From positions 1 to 64,000 of the forward strand of contig NZ_ATWI01000013.1 of the NCBI RefSeq assembly GCF_000421165.1: a stretch of 64,000 nt of DNA, read 5' to 3'. Made by a program: the position numbers and the translations under genes. This document shows, piece after piece, positions 1 to 10,071 of this stretch (position 1 is the stretch's first letter; every line of letters begins with the position of its first letter). A model generated the notes under the pieces. That model ran no database searches, was not told the origin of the DNA, and saw only the letters and a program-made list of their open reading frames with translations. This stretch comes from Marinobacter daepoensis DSM 16072 (lineage in GTDB: Bacteria > Pseudomonadota > Gammaproteobacteria > Pseudomonadales > Oleiphilaceae).

Positions 1-25
1 CGCCCACACGAATTACTTGGTCAAC

Positions 26-55
26 TTTTTAAAGAGCGTTTGAGCTGCTGCTCAA
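26..55 (-). promoter_or_regulatory. rRNA leader antitermination signals (boxB-like hairpin and boxA)
   Basis: Read on the minus strand, a perfect 6-bp hairpin (TTGAGC AGCA GCTCAA, 40-55) is followed by CGCTCTTTAAAAA (26-38), which closely matches the rrn boxA core GCTCTTTAA. The order boxB then boxA is that of bacterial rRNA leaders, where NusB/NusE-type factors load to prevent Rho termination. The 16S gene itself would begin beyond the left edge. The call rests on motif match plus the rRNA-type promoters immediately upstream. Confidence 0.8.
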
Positions 56-67
56 TCAAGGTGGCGT

Positions 68-95
68 ATTCTACATCGTTTCGCCGCCTTGTCAA
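68..95 (-). promoter_or_regulatory. rRNA operon promoter, proximal copy
   Basis: Minus-strand TTGACA (90-95), a 16-bp spacer and TAGAAT (68-73). It is the nearest of three tandem near-identical promoters to the rRNA leader, and the DNA upstream of the -35 is AT-rich as in an UP element. Its discriminator (ACGCC) differs slightly from the GCGC of the other two. Confidence 0.8.
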
Positions 96-170
96 CCGTT
101 TATTTTCAGTGATTTGCTTTCTTTCGAAAGCCACCAAATCCAACCGGCTTACTGCTTAATCGAGGCGCGC

Positions 171-198
171 ATTCTACACCGAACCGCCACCTTGTCAA
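171..198 (-). promoter_or_regulatory. rRNA operon promoter, middle copy
   Basis: Minus-strand TTGACA (193-198), 16-bp spacer, TAGAAT (171-176), then a GC-only discriminator GCGCGC. A consensus -35, a 16-bp spacer and a GC-rich discriminator are the known signature of growth-rate and ppGpp-controlled rRNA promoters. An AT-rich tract (about 199-240) lies upstream and could serve as an UP element. Confidence 0.85.
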
Positions 199-301
199 CC
201 ACTTTATGAAGAATTTGTTAAACCATTTTCTTCAACACTTTCAAGTGGTTACTTCCAGTTCGTTCCGCTTGTCAGCGGCTTGTCCCTCAGAAGTGGTGCG
301 C

Positions 302-329
302 ATTCTACAGCCCTCAGGAAATCTGTCAA
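302..329 (-). promoter_or_regulatory. rRNA operon promoter, distal copy
   Basis: Minus-strand TTGACA (324-329), 16-bp spacer, TAGAAT (302-307), discriminator GCGCAC. Same architecture as the two copies downstream; this is the first promoter reached in the array. Between this promoter and the stop codon of msrQ at 419 nothing else is recognisable. Confidence 0.82.
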
Positions 330-418
330 CGACCTTTCTCGATTTATTTTCAACTCTTCGGTTTCCACCTACTCGCACGATCAAATAGCCATCAGATTGA
401 GTGATTTCTGAGCGCAAC

Positions 419-1036
419 TCATACCTTTTTTAGCGGAATGAGACTCGAAACACCAAACCAATACGCCCGAAGCCCCAGCAAGCCGGCCAGCAACACGCCA
501 TAAACAACCATTTCTGTAATATCGCTTCTCGCCTGCCAAAGAAAATGAACCCAGGCCAGAACCGCCGAGCAATAGATCAGCCGATGCAGCGGCTTCCAGC
601 CCCGCCCCAGCTTCTTCATCATTCTTTTAGTAGATGTCAGGGCAAGCGGCACCATTAGAACGAACGCCATGGCACCGGCAATAATGTAGGGGCGCTTTGT
701 AAATGTCGCCCACAAGTCGGTCCAGCCAAGAATGAATTGCAGAAATGCCAACACATGCAAAACGCCATAAAAGAATGCATACAACCCAAGCATCCTTCGA
801 AACCGGATCCAACCAGCCCATCCCGTCACTTTTCTCAGCGGGGTAATCAGTAATGTGATCAGGAGAAGCTGAAAAGTGGCAAGCCCCAATGCCTCCGTGA
901 TCGCCTGCCCAGGGTCCGGGCCGAGATCACCCACGCCCAGGCCCCAGACAATCACACCCAAAGGCATCAGGCAGAGAATGAAGGTTACGACTTTCGCCCA
1001 GGCGTAAGGAAATCGATTATTCGCCGCGCTCGCCAT
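419..1036 (-). CDS. msrQ: MsrQ, haem-binding membrane subunit of the periplasmic methionine sulfoxide reductase
   Basis: 205 residues, a polytopic inner-membrane protein of the ferric-reductase-like YedZ/MsrQ family. It passes electrons from the quinone pool or a flavin reductase to MsrP, which repairs oxidised methionine in envelope proteins. About six hydrophobic segments are visible, with haem-ligand-type histidines in the middle helices (YGVLHVLAF near residue 95; KPLHRLIY and WVHFLWQ around 150-165). The start ATG overlaps the msrP stop as TGATG, so the two are translationally coupled. Length matches the family. It is the last gene before the rRNA promoter region, which is transcribed in the same direction. 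Confidence 0.95.
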   Translation of the reverse strand: MASAANNRFPYAWAKVVTFILCLMPLGVIVWGLGVGDLGPDPGQAITEALGLATFQLLLITLLITPLRKVTGWAGWIRFRRMLGLYAFFYGVLHVLAFLQFILGWTDLWATFTKRPYIIAGAMAFVLMVPLALTSTKRMMKKLGRGWKPLHRLIYCSAVLAWVHFLWQARSDITEMVVYGVLLAGLLGLRAYWFGVSSLIPLKKV

Positions 1037-2010
1037 CAGTAGTGCCTGGCCAGATCCATACCCTTGTAGAGCCCCGCCACCTGCTCACCATAACCATTGA
1101 ACTTTACCGTCTTGATCCAATTCGGGCTGAGCAAACCCGATGGCAGACGTCGCTCCCGTTTCTGGCTCCAGCGAGGGTGGTCTACTTCCGGATTCACATT
1201 GGCAAAGAATCCGTACTCTTCTGGAGCAATCATTTCCCAGCTGGTTTTCGGCCTTTCCTCAACAAACCGGATACGGACAATGGACTTAATACTCTTGAAA
1301 CCATACTTCCAGGGAACAACAAGGCGTATCGGCGCGCCATTCTGATTCGGTAGCGTCTTGCCATACAAGCCAATCGCGAGGAATGCCAATTCGTTCATCG
1401 CCTCATCCATCCTGAGCCCCTCCCGGTAGGGCCAGTCAATGACACTGAACAGGGAACGCTGTCCGCGCATCTGCTCCGGATCATGAAGCGTTTCGAAATA
1501 GACGTATTTCGCCTTGGAACGGGGCTTCAGACGAGCAATTACATCTGCAAGCGGCACCCCCACCCAGGGAATCACCATAGACCAGGCCTCAACACAGCGC
1601 AGCCGATAGATGCGCTCCTGATACTGGCGAGGACTCAGCAAATCCTCCAAAGCATAGGTGCCCGTTTTTTCACACTCGCCTTCCACGATAACGGACCAAG
1701 GATCCACCGACATCCCTCCAGCATAGCGGGCAGGGTCCTCTTTACCGGTACCGAACTCATAAAAGTTATTATAGGAAGTCACAGCCTTGTAAGGCGTCAA
1801 CTCTTCTTCTGTAGAGTATTCGGCAGCTTTGGCGTAGTTCAGGGGCTGGCTGGCAGTACGCCCCTCGGATGCTCTGCCCAGAACCGGCATCGCCATGGCC
1901 GCCGTAGCAGCCACGGTACCCGCCATGAACTTCCGGCGATTGAGATAGACAGATTCGGGCGTGACATCTGATTCAGATATTGCCCAGGATGGAGGGGACT
2001 TAATAAGCAT
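1036..2010 (-). CDS. msrP: MsrP, molybdopterin-dependent periplasmic methionine sulfoxide reductase
   Basis: Catalytic subunit of the MsrPQ envelope repair system; reduces methionine-R and -S sulfoxides in periplasmic proteins. The N-terminus carries a twin-arginine signal (NRRKFMAG followed by a hydrophobic run to the ASEG cleavage area), consistent with export of a folded molybdoenzyme by Tat. The oxidoreductase molybdopterin-binding fold includes the [14 protein letters not shown] segment, whose cysteine ligates molybdenum in the family. I place the start at 2010 (324 residues): GGAG sits 7 nt upstream and the protein then begins like E. coli MsrP ([10 protein letters not shown]). An open frame extends upstream to 2097 but would put about 29 unlikely residues before the Tat signal. 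Confidence 0.94.
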   Translation of the reverse strand: MLIKSPPSWAISESDVTPESVYLNRRKFMAGTVAATAAMAMPVLGRASEGRTASQPLNYAKAAEYSTEEELTPYKAVTSYNNFYEFGTGKEDPARYAGGMSVDPWSVIVEGECEKTGTYALEDLLSPRQYQERIYRLRCVEAWSMVIPWVGVPLADVIARLKPRSKAKYVYFETLHDPEQMRGQRSLFSVIDWPYREGLRMDEAMNELAFLAIGLYGKTLPNQNGAPIRLVVPWKYGFKSIKSIVRIRFVEERPKTSWEMIAPEEYGFFANVNPEVDHPRWSQKRERRLPSGLLSPNWIKTVKFNGYGEQVAGLYKGMDLARHY

Positions 2011-2096
2011 CGGGATTCTCCATTTCATTACGTAAAGTAACTGACCGGAGGTTCCCTTGAAAATTCCCGACCGACAACATCGGCCGGGAGCAAACA

Positions 2097-2912
2097 CTAA
2101 ATGACCCGCCCGGGTTTTCGGCGAAACAGTGCACGGACGGGGCCCGAAAGCGCGTATACCAGGAACCCGGTAAACAGTACGGTAGCCGGGTCGAGAGCGA
2201 TCACCACAAACACCAGCACCACCAGCAATATTGCAGCAAACGGAACCCTTCCCCTCAGGTCGAGGTCTTTAAAGCTTCGGTACAGGATATTGCTGACCAT
2301 CAGAACCCCGGTGCCACCGACCACCAGGATCGTTAACACTGTAAGCCACGATGACGACTCGTACCCATGGAAACACCATACGAGCCCGGCAACACAGGCA
2401 GCGGCAGACGGACTGGGCAGCCCTACAAAATACTTTTTGTCGACAGAGCCAATCTGGGTATTAAACCGAGCCAGCCGAAGCGCCGCCCCAGCCACGTAGA
2501 TAAAAGTAACCACCCAACCCACTTTATCCAGGCCATTAAGCGACCAGAAGAACGCCACGAGCCCCGGCGCTACGCCAAAGGCCACCATGTCCGCCAGGCT
2601 GTCGTACTCCTCGCCAAATTTGCTCTGAGTATGGGTCATTCGGGCCACCCGACCATCCAGACCATCGAGAATCATCGAGACAAAAATGGCAATGGCAGCG
2701 TTATCAAACACTCCGCCAGCAGCAGAGACGATCGCGTAAAAACCAGAGAACAAGGACGCCGTGGTCAAGGCATTCGGCAGCAGATAAATGCCCTTACGCC
2801 GAACCTTCGCGCCTTCAACCAGCTCTTCCTCCACCACCTCTCCATGCGCCACGTCCGGCTCAGAGGGTTTCTTGGAGTCCGCATTGTCCACTGCACTTTT
2901 CTCTTCAGTCAT
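2097..2912 (-). CDS. pssA: CDP-diacylglycerol-serine O-phosphatidyltransferase (phosphatidylserine synthase)
   Basis: 271-residue integral membrane enzyme that joins CDP-diacylglycerol and L-serine to give phosphatidylserine, the precursor of phosphatidylethanolamine. The CDP-alcohol phosphotransferase signature DGx2ARx8Gx3Dx3D is complete (DGRVAR ... G ... D ... D, roughly residues 85-107). Several hydrophobic helices follow. The first 40 or so residues are acidic and hydrophilic. This is the membrane-integral (type II, Bacillus/Pseudomonas-like) form, not the peripheral E. coli type. GGAG lies about 8 nt before ATG. It is downstream of ilvC but separated from it by a good terminator. Confidence 0.95.
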   Translation of the reverse strand: MTEEKSAVDNADSKKPSEPDVAHGEVVEEELVEGAKVRRKGIYLLPNALTTASLFSGFYAIVSAAGGVFDNAAIAIFVSMILDGLDGRVARMTHTQSKFGEEYDSLADMVAFGVAPGLVAFFWSLNGLDKVGWVVTFIYVAGAALRLARFNTQIGSVDKKYFVGLPSPSAAACVAGLVWCFHGYESSSWLTVLTILVVGGTGVLMVSNILYRSFKDLDLRGRVPFAAILLVVLVFVVIALDPATVLFTGFLVYALSGPVRALFRRKPGRVI

Positions 2913-2951
2913 TCCTTAAACTCCGGAAAGCATTTTGGCCGAGTATAAACG

Positions 2952-2979
2952 AAAAACGCGGCCGCAAGGGGCCGCGTTT
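2952..2979 (-). terminator. Rho-independent terminator of the ilvIHC operon
   Basis: Perfect 10-bp stem AAACGCGGCC / GGCCGCGTTT (2954-2963 with 2970-2979), 6-nt loop, followed on the minus strand by TTTTTCGTTT. It lies 24 nt after the ilvC stop and upstream of pssA, so branched-chain amino acid transcripts should end here. Confidence 0.88.
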
Positions 2980-3002
2980 CCAAACCTTACCGAAAATCCG
3001 GA

Positions 3003-4031
<1,029 letters not shown>

Positions 4032-4040
4032 TTAGATGTA

Positions 4041-4058
4041 ATGGCTCCTGGGAGCCAT
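4041..4058 (-). other. Stem-loop between ilvH and ilvC
   Basis: Perfect 7-bp stem ATGGCTC / GAGCCAT with a 4-nt loop, in the 64-bp spacer between the two genes. It has no run of T after it, so it does not look like a full terminator. A role in mRNA stability or in setting the IlvC to IlvH ratio is inference. Confidence 0.5.
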
Positions 4059-4083
4059 GATTTTCGAGTTGTTTTGGCAGCCC

Positions 4084-4575
4084 TTACAGGCTAAGTACTT
4101 TTTCGCCACGTGCGATGCCGGAAACACCGGAACGAACGACCTCCAGAACCCCAGAGGTACCCACTGCCTGAATAAAGCCGTCCAGCTTCTCGCTGTCACC
4201 CGCCAATTGAACGGTGTAGACCGAGCTGGTGACATCAACAATCTGACCACGGAAGATGTCGACAGTACGCTTGATCTCGGCTCGCTGAGAGCCTGTTGCC
4301 TTAAGCTTGACCAGCATGAGCTCTCGCTCGATGTGAGCGCCTTCGGTCAGGTCGACCAGTTTGACAACCTCGATCAGCTTGTTCAGCTGCTTGGTAATCT
4401 GCTCGATAACCTTGTCCGACCCTGTTGTGGTCACCGTCAACCTGGACAGCGTTTCATCTTCCGTTGGTGCGACGGTCAGGGTTTCGATGTTGTAGTTCCT
4501 CTGGGAGAACAACCCAACCACCCTTGAAAGCGCACCCGGCTCGTTTTCCAGCAAAACAGAAATGATTCGACGCAT
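4084..4575 (-). CDS. ilvH: Acetolactate synthase small (regulatory) subunit
   Basis: 163 residues from the chosen start. N-terminal ACT domain (MRRIISVLLENEPGALSRVV, then the RNYNIETL strand) that binds valine for feedback inhibition, followed by the C-terminal ALS small-subunit domain. It activates and regulates IlvI. The frame is open to 4605, but the ATG at 4575 is preferred: the protein then starts like known IlvH/IlvN proteins, and GGAGAGGG inside the end of ilvI is well placed. The start lies 2 nt after the ilvI stop, so coupled translation is likely. Confidence 0.95.
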   Translation of the reverse strand: MRRIISVLLENEPGALSRVVGLFSQRNYNIETLTVAPTEDETLSRLTVTTTGSDKVIEQITKQLNKLIEVVKLVDLTEGAHIERELMLVKLKATGSQRAEIKRTVDIFRGQIVDVTSSVYTVQLAGDSEKLDGFIQAVGTSGVLEVVRSGVSGIARGEKVLSL

Positions 4576-4577
4576 AA

Positions 4578-6296
4578 TCACACCCTCTCCGTTTTGCTGA
4601 GCCACATATCCTTCATGGAGCCTCGTGCTACCTGCATGGGGTAGACATGCTCAAAGCGATCCACATAGATGTCCACAAACACGAGCTTGTCCTTCATCGC
4701 CAGGACTTCCCTGAGCTTGGACTCGAGGTCTTCCTTGCGCTCTATTTTCACACCCACGTGCCCATAAGACTCTGCCAGCTTGATGAAGTCCGGCAGGGAT
4801 TCCATATAGGACTGAGAGTGTCTGGACTCATAGTTCATATCCTGCCACTGCTTAACCATGCCCAGAGCCTGGTTATTCAGATTGATGATTTTCACCGGCA
4901 GGTCGTACTGCTTGCAGGTCGACAGCTCCTGGATATTCATCTGGATACTGCCCTCACCCGTGATACACAGCACCTCATCTTCGGGATGAGTCAGCTTTAC
5001 ACCCATCGCCGCGGGCAAACCAAAGCCCATGGTGCCAAGGCCACCGGAGTTGATCCAGCGATTCGGTTTGTCAAACTTGTAGTACTGAGCCGCAAACATC
5101 TGGTGCTGACCGACATCGGAGGTCACAAACGCCTCGCCATTGGTCAGCTTGCAGAGCATTTCAATGACTTCCTGAGGCTTGATCACATCCGGGCTGGTTT
5201 CGTAACGCATACCATGGAAGGCGCGCCATTCCTCTATCTGCTTCCACCAGGCAGCCAACGCCTCAGCATCCGGCTTGTCTTTGGACTCTTTTACCAGTGA
5301 CAGCATTTCTTTCAGCACCGCATCGACCGGGCCAACAATGGGGACATCTGCATCAATGGTTTTGGAGATGGAAGCCGGGTCGATATCGATGTGGATAATC
5401 CGCGCGCCCGGGCAGAACTTCTCCGTGGCATTGGTCACCCGGTCATCAAACCGTGCCCCAATGGCCAGAATCAGGTCCGAGTGATGCATTACCATATTGG
5501 CTTCGTAGGTCCCGTGCATCCCCAACCAGCCAAGGTGCTGCTTGTCCGAGGCAGGATAACAACCTATACCCATCAGCGTATTGGTGATCGGGAACCCAAG
5601 CATTCGCGTCAGTTCCGTGAGCTGGCCGCTGGCCTTACCAAGAATCACGCCACCACCCGCATAAATGACAGGCCGGCGAGCAGCCATCAGCATGTCAACG
5701 GCCTTCTTGATCTGGCCGGCATGCCCCCTGATTGCAGGGTTGTATGAGCGCAGTTTTACCTTCTTGGGATAGGCGTATTCGTAGCGTTCGTTCGGTGTGG
5801 TCATATCTTTGGGGATATCGACCACAACAGGGCCTGGGCGACCTGTCGACGCAATGTAATAGGCTTTACGGATCACCTCAGGGATTTCGTCCGGGTGACG
5901 CACGCTCAGGTTATGCTTCACCACCGGGCGGGAAACACCGATCATGTCGGTTTCCTGAAACGCATCCTCGCCAATCAGAGTGGATGCAACTTGTCCGCAC
6001 AGTACCACCATGGGGATGGAATCCATGAACGCGGTGGCAATGCCGGTAATAGTGTTGGTGGCTCCAGGACCCGAGGTCACCAGTACGGTACCTGGTTTTC
6101 CGGTCGCACGGGCGTAGCCATCAGCCATATGAACAGCTGCCTGCTCGTGCCTTACCAGAATGTGCTTGACTTTGTCCTGCCTGAACAGCGCATCATAAAT
6201 ATGAAGGGCTGCACCACCCGGATAACCGTATATGTATTCGATCCCTTCGTCCTGCAGGGAGCGGATCAGCATATCGGCGCCAGACAATAACTCCAC
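4578..6296 (-). CDS. ilvI: Acetolactate synthase large (catalytic) subunit
   Basis: 572-residue thiamine diphosphate enzyme that condenses pyruvate with pyruvate or 2-oxobutyrate, the committed step to branched-chain amino acids. N-terminal ThDP pyrimidine domain with the catalytic glutamate in [20 protein letters not shown] (about 48-67) and the GPGATN loop; central FAD-type domain; C-terminal ThDP pyrophosphate domain with the [12 protein letters not shown] metal-binding region (about 445-456). The start codon is GTG at 6294-6296 with GAGGG 9 nt upstream. First gene of ilvI-ilvH-ilvC, preceded by a long leader. Confidence 0.97.
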   Translation of the reverse strand: MELLSGADMLIRSLQDEGIEYIYGYPGGAALHIYDALFRQDKVKHILVRHEQAAVHMADGYARATGKPGTVLVTSGPGATNTITGIATAFMDSIPMVVLCGQVASTLIGEDAFQETDMIGVSRPVVKHNLSVRHPDEIPEVIRKAYYIASTGRPGPVVVDIPKDMTTPNERYEYAYPKKVKLRSYNPAIRGHAGQIKKAVDMLMAARRPVIYAGGGVILGKASGQLTELTRMLGFPITNTLMGIGCYPASDKQHLGWLGMHGTYEANMVMHHSDLILAIGARFDDRVTNATEKFCPGARIIHIDIDPASISKTIDADVPIVGPVDAVLKEMLSLVKESKDKPDAEALAAWWKQIEEWRAFHGMRYETSPDVIKPQEVIEMLCKLTNGEAFVTSDVGQHQMFAAQYYKFDKPNRWINSGGLGTMGFGLPAAMGVKLTHPEDEVLCITGEGSIQMNIQELSTCKQYDLPVKIINLNNQALGMVKQWQDMNYESRHSQSYMESLPDFIKLAESYGHVGVKIERKEDLESKLREVLAMKDKLVFVDIYVDRFEHVYPMQVARGSMKDMWLSKTERV

Positions 6297-6765
6297 GATT
6301 TTCTACCCTCTTCTACGAGTGAATGAGCCGGGAAACATCCCGGTTGCCTGGATTCTCGGTTTCCCTGCTTCTTGTGAAAGCGGAACCGGCGTACTCCTCC
6401 ACACTAAATTTAAGAGGTTGTCTCCTGGCCAGCCGCCCTCCTGAGGGTTGCGGAGAACAGCCAATCAACGGGTTGCACGTAAGCAACAACCAAGGCTCGC
6501 CATAGGCTGACGAACACAGTGTGGTGATTAACGGGGGATACTCGCTCGGGATTGCCTGCCGTATTGACCCCTGTATTCAGGCAATCGGTAATTCTGACAG
6601 CGGGAAACTCGCTGTCAATAGGCGCTGCGGCTTAATTACCCCAGAAGTCTATTCTGTCTGCCATACTGAGCCGGTAGCCGTGCAAGTTTTTGAACCAGAG
6701 ACAGGAAAATCCAGACATCCGATGGCATGATAGCCACAGGCAGTAACCAAGTGACGAGCAGAGAC
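6297..6765. promoter_or_regulatory. Long divergent intergenic region between ilvI and the DUF4124 gene, with overlapping promoters and two inverted repeats
   Basis: 469 bp without a supported gene. Two perfect 8-bp inverted repeats are present: ATTGCCTG/CAGGCAAT (6551-6558 with 6578-6585) and TGACAGCG/CGCTGTCA (6595-6602 with 6610-6617). A candidate minus promoter TTGACA (6613-6618), 16 bp, CAGAAT (6591-6596) faces ilvI. A candidate plus promoter TTGACC (6564-6569), 17 bp, GGTAAT (6587-6592) faces the other gene. The two overlap. I found no leader peptide rich in Ile, Leu or Val in the roughly 290-nt ilvI leader, so classical attenuation is not supported. Confidence 0.5.
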
Positions 6766-7239
6766 ATGAACCGAAAAATACTATTGCTGACCGTGTTAAT
6801 GGCGGCACCAGGCCTAGCGACCAGTGCTTCCGTCTATAAATGGACAGATGAACAGGGCATCACCCATTTCGGGGACCGCCAGCCAACCGGACAAGCCGTT
6901 GAGCAAGTGAATGTGCGCTCCGGCACCAGCCAGAGCTCTGCCTCCGGGCGCCAGAGCGCTCAGGAGCAGCTTGGTGAGCTCGAGGAACAACAAGCGGCGC
7001 AACAACAGCGGCAAGCCGAATCCGCCGCAGAAGAGGCCCGCAGAAAACAGCGTGAGGCCAACTGCGCCACCGCTCGCTCAAACCTCGAAGTGATTAACAG
7101 CAACGCCCGTATCCGCGTTGAGGAGAAAGGGGAGACCCGCTACCTGAACCCGGACGAAATAGAGCAGCAGCGCCAGCGGTTCCAGGAAATCGCCAACGAG
7201 AACTGCGGCCCCGACCAACCCGGTGCTTCCGAGCGTTAA
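6766..7239 (+). CDS. DUF4124-domain periplasmic protein of unknown function
   Basis: 157 residues. A short signal peptide (MNRKILLLTVLMAAPGLATSA) is followed by the DUF4124 core, typically xxYKWxDxxGxxHFxDxP, here SVYKWTDEQGITHFGDRQP (about 22-40). The rest is rich in Gln, Glu and Ala and probably forms a coiled coil (about 65-110), with two cysteines (NCATARS and ENCGPD) that could pair in the periplasm. The start at 6766 is chosen because it begins directly with the signal peptide; an open frame extends to 6727. The family is widespread in gammaproteobacteria without a known role. Confidence 0.82.
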   Translation: MNRKILLLTVLMAAPGLATSASVYKWTDEQGITHFGDRQPTGQAVEQVNVRSGTSQSSASGRQSAQEQLGELEEQQAAQQQRQAESAAEEARRKQREANCATARSNLEVINSNARIRVEEKGETRYLNPDEIEQQRQRFQEIANENCGPDQPGASER

Positions 7240-7270
7240 ACCGGCCTCGTTAGTCGCAAGCATCCAGTAA

Positions 7271-7300
7271 AAAGGGCGGAGGTCATCACCTCCGCCCTTT
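7271..7300. terminator. Bidirectional terminator between the DUF4124 gene and clpB
   Basis: Perfect 13-bp stem AAAGGGCGGAGGT / ACCTCCGCCCTTT with a 4-nt loop (CATC), flanked by A-rich sequence on the left and TTT on the right. It lies between two convergent genes and can serve both. Confidence 0.88.
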
Positions 7301-7322
7301 CCTGTTTAGCTGGGAGGCCTGC

Positions 7323-9902
7323 TCAGCCGTTATTACTGAACACCAGGTGATCGCCTTCCACGGCCGCTTGAATCGTGTCGCCGGGCACAAACGCGCCTTG
7401 CAGCAGTTTCTGGGCCAAAGGGTTTTCAATCATTCGCTGAATGGCGCGTTTCAGCGGTCGAGCACCATAGACCGGATCGTATCCGACTTCTGCCAGCAAC
7501 TGCATGACATCATCCCCAAGTGCCAGCGTCATATCCTGATCCTTCAGGCGGCGCGCCAGATTCTCGACCTGAATGCGGGCAATGCCCTGAATCTGACTTT
7601 CGGCCAGCGGATGGAAAACAACCACTTCATCAACCCGGTTAATAAATTCAGGGCGAAAATGGGTTCCAACCACTTCCATGACGGCCATTTTCATGGCTTC
7701 ATAGTTCTCTTCTCCCGCCTTTTCCTGAATAATGTGGGAGCCGAGATTTGAGGTCATCACCACCACGGTATTCCGGAAATCGACGGTGCGCCCCTGGCCA
7801 TCAGTCAGGCGTCCGTCATCCAGCACCTGCAACAAAATGTTGAACACATCCGGATGGGCCTTTTCAACTTCGTCCAGTAACAACACCGAATAGGGTCGAC
7901 GGCGAACCGCCTCGGTCAGATAACCACCCTCTTCATATCCGACATAGCCCGGAGGCGCCCCGATCAACCGGGCCACAGAATGCTTCTCCATAAACTCCGA
8001 CATATCGATACGGACCATCGCCTCCTCGGTGTCGAAGAGGAAAGAGGCCAGCGCTTTGCACAACTCTGTTTTACCAACCCCCGTGGGCCCCAGGAACAGA
8101 AACGATCCATTGGGCCGGTTCGGATCTGACAGGCCCGCCCGAGAACGACGTACGGCGTTGGACACCGCTTCCACAGCTTCGTTCTGACCGATGACCCGCG
8201 CATGGAGCGCCTCCTCCATACGCATCAGCTTGTCGCGCTCGCCCTCCAGCATTTTCGACACTGGAATACCGGTCCATTTGGAAACAATCTCAGCAATTTC
8301 CTCATCGGTTACCCGGTTGCGCAACAGCTTCATTTCCATCATTTCAGCCTGGCTCGCCATATCCAGCTGGCGCTCAAGCTCCGGAATCTTGCCATACTGC
8401 AGTTCCGACATCTTGCCCAGATCGCCAGCGCGCCGGGCATTTTCAAGATCGATCCGGGCCTGTTCAAGCTGACTTTTTATTTTCTGGGAACCATGCAGGG
8501 CTGCCTTCTCAGTATTCCAGACCTCTTCCAGATCGGCGTACTCGCGTTCCACACCGCCAATCACCAAAGACAATTCTTCCAACCGTTTTTTGGACGCAGC
8601 ATCGGTCTCCTTCTTGAGAGCTTCCCGCTCGATCTTCAGTTGAATCAGGCGCCTCTCCAGGCGGTCCAGCGCCTCAGGTTTGGAATCCATCTCCATTCGG
8701 ATCTGGCTCGCAGCTTCATCCACCAGATCAATCGCCTTATCCGGCAACTGACGATCAGTAATGTATCGATGCGACAATTTAGCTGCGGCGATAATGGCCC
8801 CATCGGTTACCTCAACACCGTGATGCACTTCGTAGCGCTCTTTTAGCCCCCTCAGAATGGCAATGGTGTCTTCTTCACTGGGCTCACTGACCAACACCTT
8901 CTGGAAACGGCGTTCCAGTGCCGCATCTTTTTCAATGTTTTCCCGGTATTCGTCTAATGTCGTGGCCCCCACGCAATGCAGCTCTCCACGAGCCAGCGCC
9001 GGCTTCAGCATGTTGCCGGCATCCATCGAGCCCTCTGCCTTGCCGGCACCCACCATGGTATGGATCTCGTCGATGAACAGAATGATCTGCCCTTCCTGCT
9101 TTGACAGTTCGTTGAGCACCGCCTTCAGGCGCTCTTCAAATTCACCACGGAATTTGGCCCCAGCAATCAGAGCTCCCATATCCAATGACAAAACCCTTTT
9201 GTTTTTCAATCCTTCAGGCACTTCGCCATTGACGATACGCTGAGCCAGCCCCTCGACAATGGCGGTCTTGCCTACCCCGGGCTCACCGATCAACACCGGG
9301 TTATTCTTACGTCGGCGCTGGAGTACCTGAATAGTCCGGCGAATTTCATCATCCCGGCCAATCACAGGGTCCAGCTTTCCGGCCTCAGCCCGCTCTGTCA
9401 GATCAATCGTGTACTTCGACAAAGCCTGGCGGTTTTCTTCTGCGCCCGCGTCGTTCACTGATTCACCACCTCGCACCTCGTCAATGGCTTTTTCCAATGC
9501 AGCCTTATCAACACCCTGCTCCCGCAGAATGCGCCCCAGGGAACCCCGGTCTTCAACTGCCGCGAGCAATATAAGTTCGCTGGAAATGAACTGATCGCCC
9601 CGCTTCTGGGCCAACTTGTCGGAGATGTTAAAAAGCCGCCCCATATCATTGGACATGGAGACATCCCCGGCATTTCCGTGGACTTCCGGCAGGTTTTCAA
9701 TATCCTTCGCAATCGCCTGCCTGACCCGCCCGGGCTCTACACCAATCTGTTTGAGCAGCGGCTTGATGGAACCGCCCTGCTGGTCCAACAACGCCTGCAT
9801 CAGATGTACAGGCTCGATAAAGTTGTGATCTTTGCCAACTGCGATGGACTGCGCATCCGCCAGGGCGGACTGCAGCTTGCTGGTGAGTTTGTCGATTCTC
9901 AT
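7323..9902 (-). CDS. clpB: ClpB, ATP-dependent disaggregase chaperone
   Basis: 859 residues, the usual family length. Hexameric AAA+ protein that, with DnaK, pulls polypeptides out of aggregates after heat stress. In order: Clp N domain (1-145), first AAA+ module with Walker [10 protein letters not shown] (about 205) and Walker B ILFIDEIH, the coiled-coil middle domain (about 410-530), second AAA+ module with Walker [10 protein letters not shown] (about 605) and [11 protein letters not shown]. It has no ClpP-binding tripeptide like those of ClpA or ClpX. A sigma-32-like promoter lies 74 nt upstream of the start. Confidence 0.97.
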   Translation of the reverse strand: MRIDKLTSKLQSALADAQSIAVGKDHNFIEPVHLMQALLDQQGGSIKPLLKQIGVEPGRVRQAIAKDIENLPEVHGNAGDVSMSNDMGRLFNISDKLAQKRGDQFISSELILLAAVEDRGSLGRILREQGVDKAALEKAIDEVRGGESVNDAGAEENRQALSKYTIDLTERAEAGKLDPVIGRDDEIRRTIQVLQRRRKNNPVLIGEPGVGKTAIVEGLAQRIVNGEVPEGLKNKRVLSLDMGALIAGAKFRGEFEERLKAVLNELSKQEGQIILFIDEIHTMVGAGKAEGSMDAGNMLKPALARGELHCVGATTLDEYRENIEKDAALERRFQKVLVSEPSEEDTIAILRGLKERYEVHHGVEVTDGAIIAAAKLSHRYITDRQLPDKAIDLVDEAASQIRMEMDSKPEALDRLERRLIQLKIEREALKKETDAASKKRLEELSLVIGGVEREYADLEEVWNTEKAALHGSQKIKSQLEQARIDLENARRAGDLGKMSELQYGKIPELERQLDMASQAEMMEMKLLRNRVTDEEIAEIVSKWTGIPVSKMLEGERDKLMRMEEALHARVIGQNEAVEAVSNAVRRSRAGLSDPNRPNGSFLFLGPTGVGKTELCKALASFLFDTEEAMVRIDMSEFMEKHSVARLIGAPPGYVGYEEGGYLTEAVRRRPYSVLLLDEVEKAHPDVFNILLQVLDDGRLTDGQGRTVDFRNTVVVMTSNLGSHIIQEKAGEENYEAMKMAVMEVVGTHFRPEFINRVDEVVVFHPLAESQIQGIARIQVENLARRLKDQDMTLALGDDVMQLLAEVGYDPVYGARPLKRAIQRMIENPLAQKLLQGAFVPGDTIQAAVEGDHLVFSNNG

Positions 9903-9975
9903 GTGCTCTTGTCCCCAAAGTTCGCTGTGAATACCGACCAGTCTCAGGGCGGATATTCCGATTGCTTTGAACTTA

Positions 9976-10003
9976 ATGTAGGGGCAAGCAGGGGGACTTC
10001 AAG
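9976..10003 (-). promoter_or_regulatory. Candidate sigma-32 (RpoH) heat-shock promoter for clpB
   Basis: On the minus strand CTTGAAG (9997-10003), a 12-bp spacer and CCCCTACAT (9976-9984) match the RpoH pattern CTTGAAA-N11-16-CCCCATNT with one base difference in the -35 and one extra base in the -10. It lies in the 169-bp gap between pgeF and clpB, where a clpB-specific promoter is expected. Confidence 0.72.
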
Positions 10004-10071
10004 TTGACGGGACAGCAACTCGTCAGAAAATTGACGGTTGTCAGTAATTGCACCCGAGAAGGTCGCACTCT

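Noticed and set aside
6297..6520. Attenuator leader peptide for ilvI
   Set aside because: No short frame with a run of Ile, Leu or Val codons was found in the ilvI leader; a hairpin pair alone is not enough.
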